A DNA stretch of 7,100 nt from NCBI GenBank assembly GCA_013139875.1, contig WSZY01000036.1, positions 1-7,100 on the forward strand. The letters run 5' to 3'. A program made the translations under genes and the position numbers. Shown one piece after another: positions 6,266 to 7,100 of the stretch (position 1 is its first letter; the number at the start of each line of letters is the position of its first letter). Source of the stretch: Mariprofundaceae bacterium (GTDB taxonomy: Bacteria > Pseudomonadota > Zetaproteobacteria > Mariprofundales > Mariprofundaceae). A model generated the notes under the pieces. The model saw nothing but the letters and a program-made list of their open reading frames with translations. It made no database searches and was not told the origin of the DNA.

Positions 6266-6281
6266 AGTGACATCAATCACA
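6266..6281. promoter_or_regulatory. CRP/FNR-family-like dyad upstream of the OmpA-like gene
   Basis: On the minus strand TGTGA-TTGATG-TCACT matches the CRP consensus TGTGA-N6-TCACA with one mismatch. Its centre is about 64 bases before the OmpA-like start codon, in the 107-base gap after pntB, a suitable distance for an activator site. No strong sigma-70 hexamers accompany it: TGTTGT then TACATT (6252-6225, 16-base spacer) is the best weak pair. Other CRP/FNR-family proteins could use the site. Confidence 0.4.
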
Positions 6282-6316
6282 AAACAGAATTTTAAAACTA
6301 CAGTTTAAAAAGCCAT

Positions 6317-7100
6317 TTAATCCAATGACTTAAGAATTTTCTCACATGCCTTTTTGGCATCATCAAAGAGCATCATGGTTTTATCCATGTAGAAGATATC
6401 ATTATCCAGGCCTGCATAGCCCACAGAGAGAGAGCGCTTCACCACCAGAATATGCTCAGCCTTCTCTACATCAAGAATCGGCATGCCGTAGATCGCGCAG
6501 GACGGATCGGTCCTGGCGGCAGGATTGGTAACATCATTGGCTCCGAGAACCAGTGCTACATCCGTCTCGGCAAATTCAGGGTTGATCTCATCCATCTCAC
6601 AGACAATATCGTAAGGCACATCGGCCTCTGCCAGCAGAACATTCATGTGGCCGGGCATACGCCCCGCTACCGGATGTATGCCAAACCGGACCTTCACACC
6701 CGAGGCGATCAGTTTATCCACCACCTCTTTCAATACATGCTGCGCACGTGCAACCGCCAGCCCGTAACCCGGAACAATCACCACACTACGCGCATTCTGG
6801 AGCAGAAATGCTGCATCCTCTGCCGCACCCGCCTTTACAGGGCGATCTCCGATCGGTCCAGCAGAACCACCGGAGGCAGCCTGGCCACCAAAACCACCCA
6901 ACAGCACATTAAACAGTGAGCGGTTCATCGCCTTGCACATAATGTAGGAGAGAATGGCACCTGAAGAGCCAACCAGTGCGCCGGCAATGATCAGCATGTT
7001 GTTGCTGAGCGTGAAGCCAATGCCTGCGGCGGCCCAGCCGGAGTAGGAGTTGAGCATCGAGACAATCACCGGCATGTCGGCACCACCAATCGGAATGATC
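6317..7100 (-). CDS. pntB: NAD(P) transhydrogenase beta subunit, 3' part
   Basis: The beta subunit of proton-translocating transhydrogenase, an inner-membrane enzyme that reduces NADP+ with NADH at the expense of the proton gradient. The frame is open to the window edge, and the 260 visible residues are about the last 56% of a typical 462-residue PntB. Visible first are the end of membrane domain II ([21 protein letters not shown], then [20 protein letters not shown]), and then a Gly-rich linker at about visible residues 69-80. The NADP(H)-binding domain III follows, with VPGYGLAVA (109-117), [21 protein letters not shown] (139-159), MDEIN (169-173), [10 protein letters not shown] (187-196) and KRS (221-223). 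These are near-identical to the known family motifs. The gene for the alpha subunit would be expected upstream, outside the window. A short AT-rich inverted repeat (6295-6306) follows the stop but is weak as a terminator. Confidence 0.97.
   Translation of the reverse strand, partial: IIPIGGADMPVIVSMLNSYSGWAAAGIGFTLSNNMLIIAGALVGSSGAILSYIMCKAMNRSLFNVLLGGFGGQAASGGSAGPIGDRPVKAGAAEDAAFLLQNARSVVIVPGYGLAVARAQHVLKEVVDKLIASGVKVRFGIHPVAGRMPGHMNVLLAEADVPYDIVCEMDEINPEFAETDVALVLGANDVTNPAARTDPSCAIYGMPILDVEKAEHILVVKRSLSVGYAGLDNDIFYMDKTMMLFDDAKKACEKILKSLD

Noticed and set aside
6295..6306. AAACT-AC-AGTTT inverted repeat after pntB as a terminator
   Set aside because: Short, AT-only except two pairs, with too small a loop and no clean T tract; not a convincing terminator.

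Overview
The window is chromosomal housekeeping DNA from a proteobacterium. Protein motifs and base composition (moderate GC by eye) look gamma- or zetaproteobacterial, but I cannot place the genus from sequence alone. I see no prophage, transposase gene, CRISPR array, tRNA or rRNA. The notable material is between the genes: two palindromic, repeat-like elements around leuC and a structured 3' region behind leuD.

Layout. On the minus strand, a leucine-biosynthesis unit runs leuC (1167-2576) then leuD (346-981), ending at a strong intrinsic terminator (174-211). The first codons of an unidentified minus-strand gene lie at 1-34. The leuC-leuD gap is about 185 bp, wide for this pair, and is mostly filled by a roughly 108-bp imperfect palindrome (1047-1154). 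The leuC leader carries five back-to-back hairpins (2601-2745). Divergent from leuC is a GcvA-type LysR regulator (2858-3742), followed on the plus strand by a six-segment membrane protein of unknown function (3794-4399). The regulator-leuC gap holds candidate overlapping divergent promoters and two dyads that could be operators.

The rest is on the minus strand, in transcription order: the 3' part of pntB, the transhydrogenase beta subunit (6317-7100, running off the window); a periplasmic coiled-helix protein with a C-terminal OmpA peptidoglycan-binding domain (4788-6209), preceded by a CRP/FNR-family-like dyad; and a 70-residue small protein (4478-4690) closed by an intrinsic terminator. 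The membrane-protein gene and the small gene converge at about 4400-4480.

How the genes work together. LeuC and LeuD form the iron-sulfur isopropylmalate isomerase. The divergent LysR protein is a plausible regulator of leuC and of itself, but that is inferred from position. PntB makes NADPH using the proton gradient. The OmpA-like protein probably ties into the cell wall. I find no convincing new multi-gene system; the best leads are the two palindromic elements, the leuD 3' hairpins, and the two uncharacterised small proteins.
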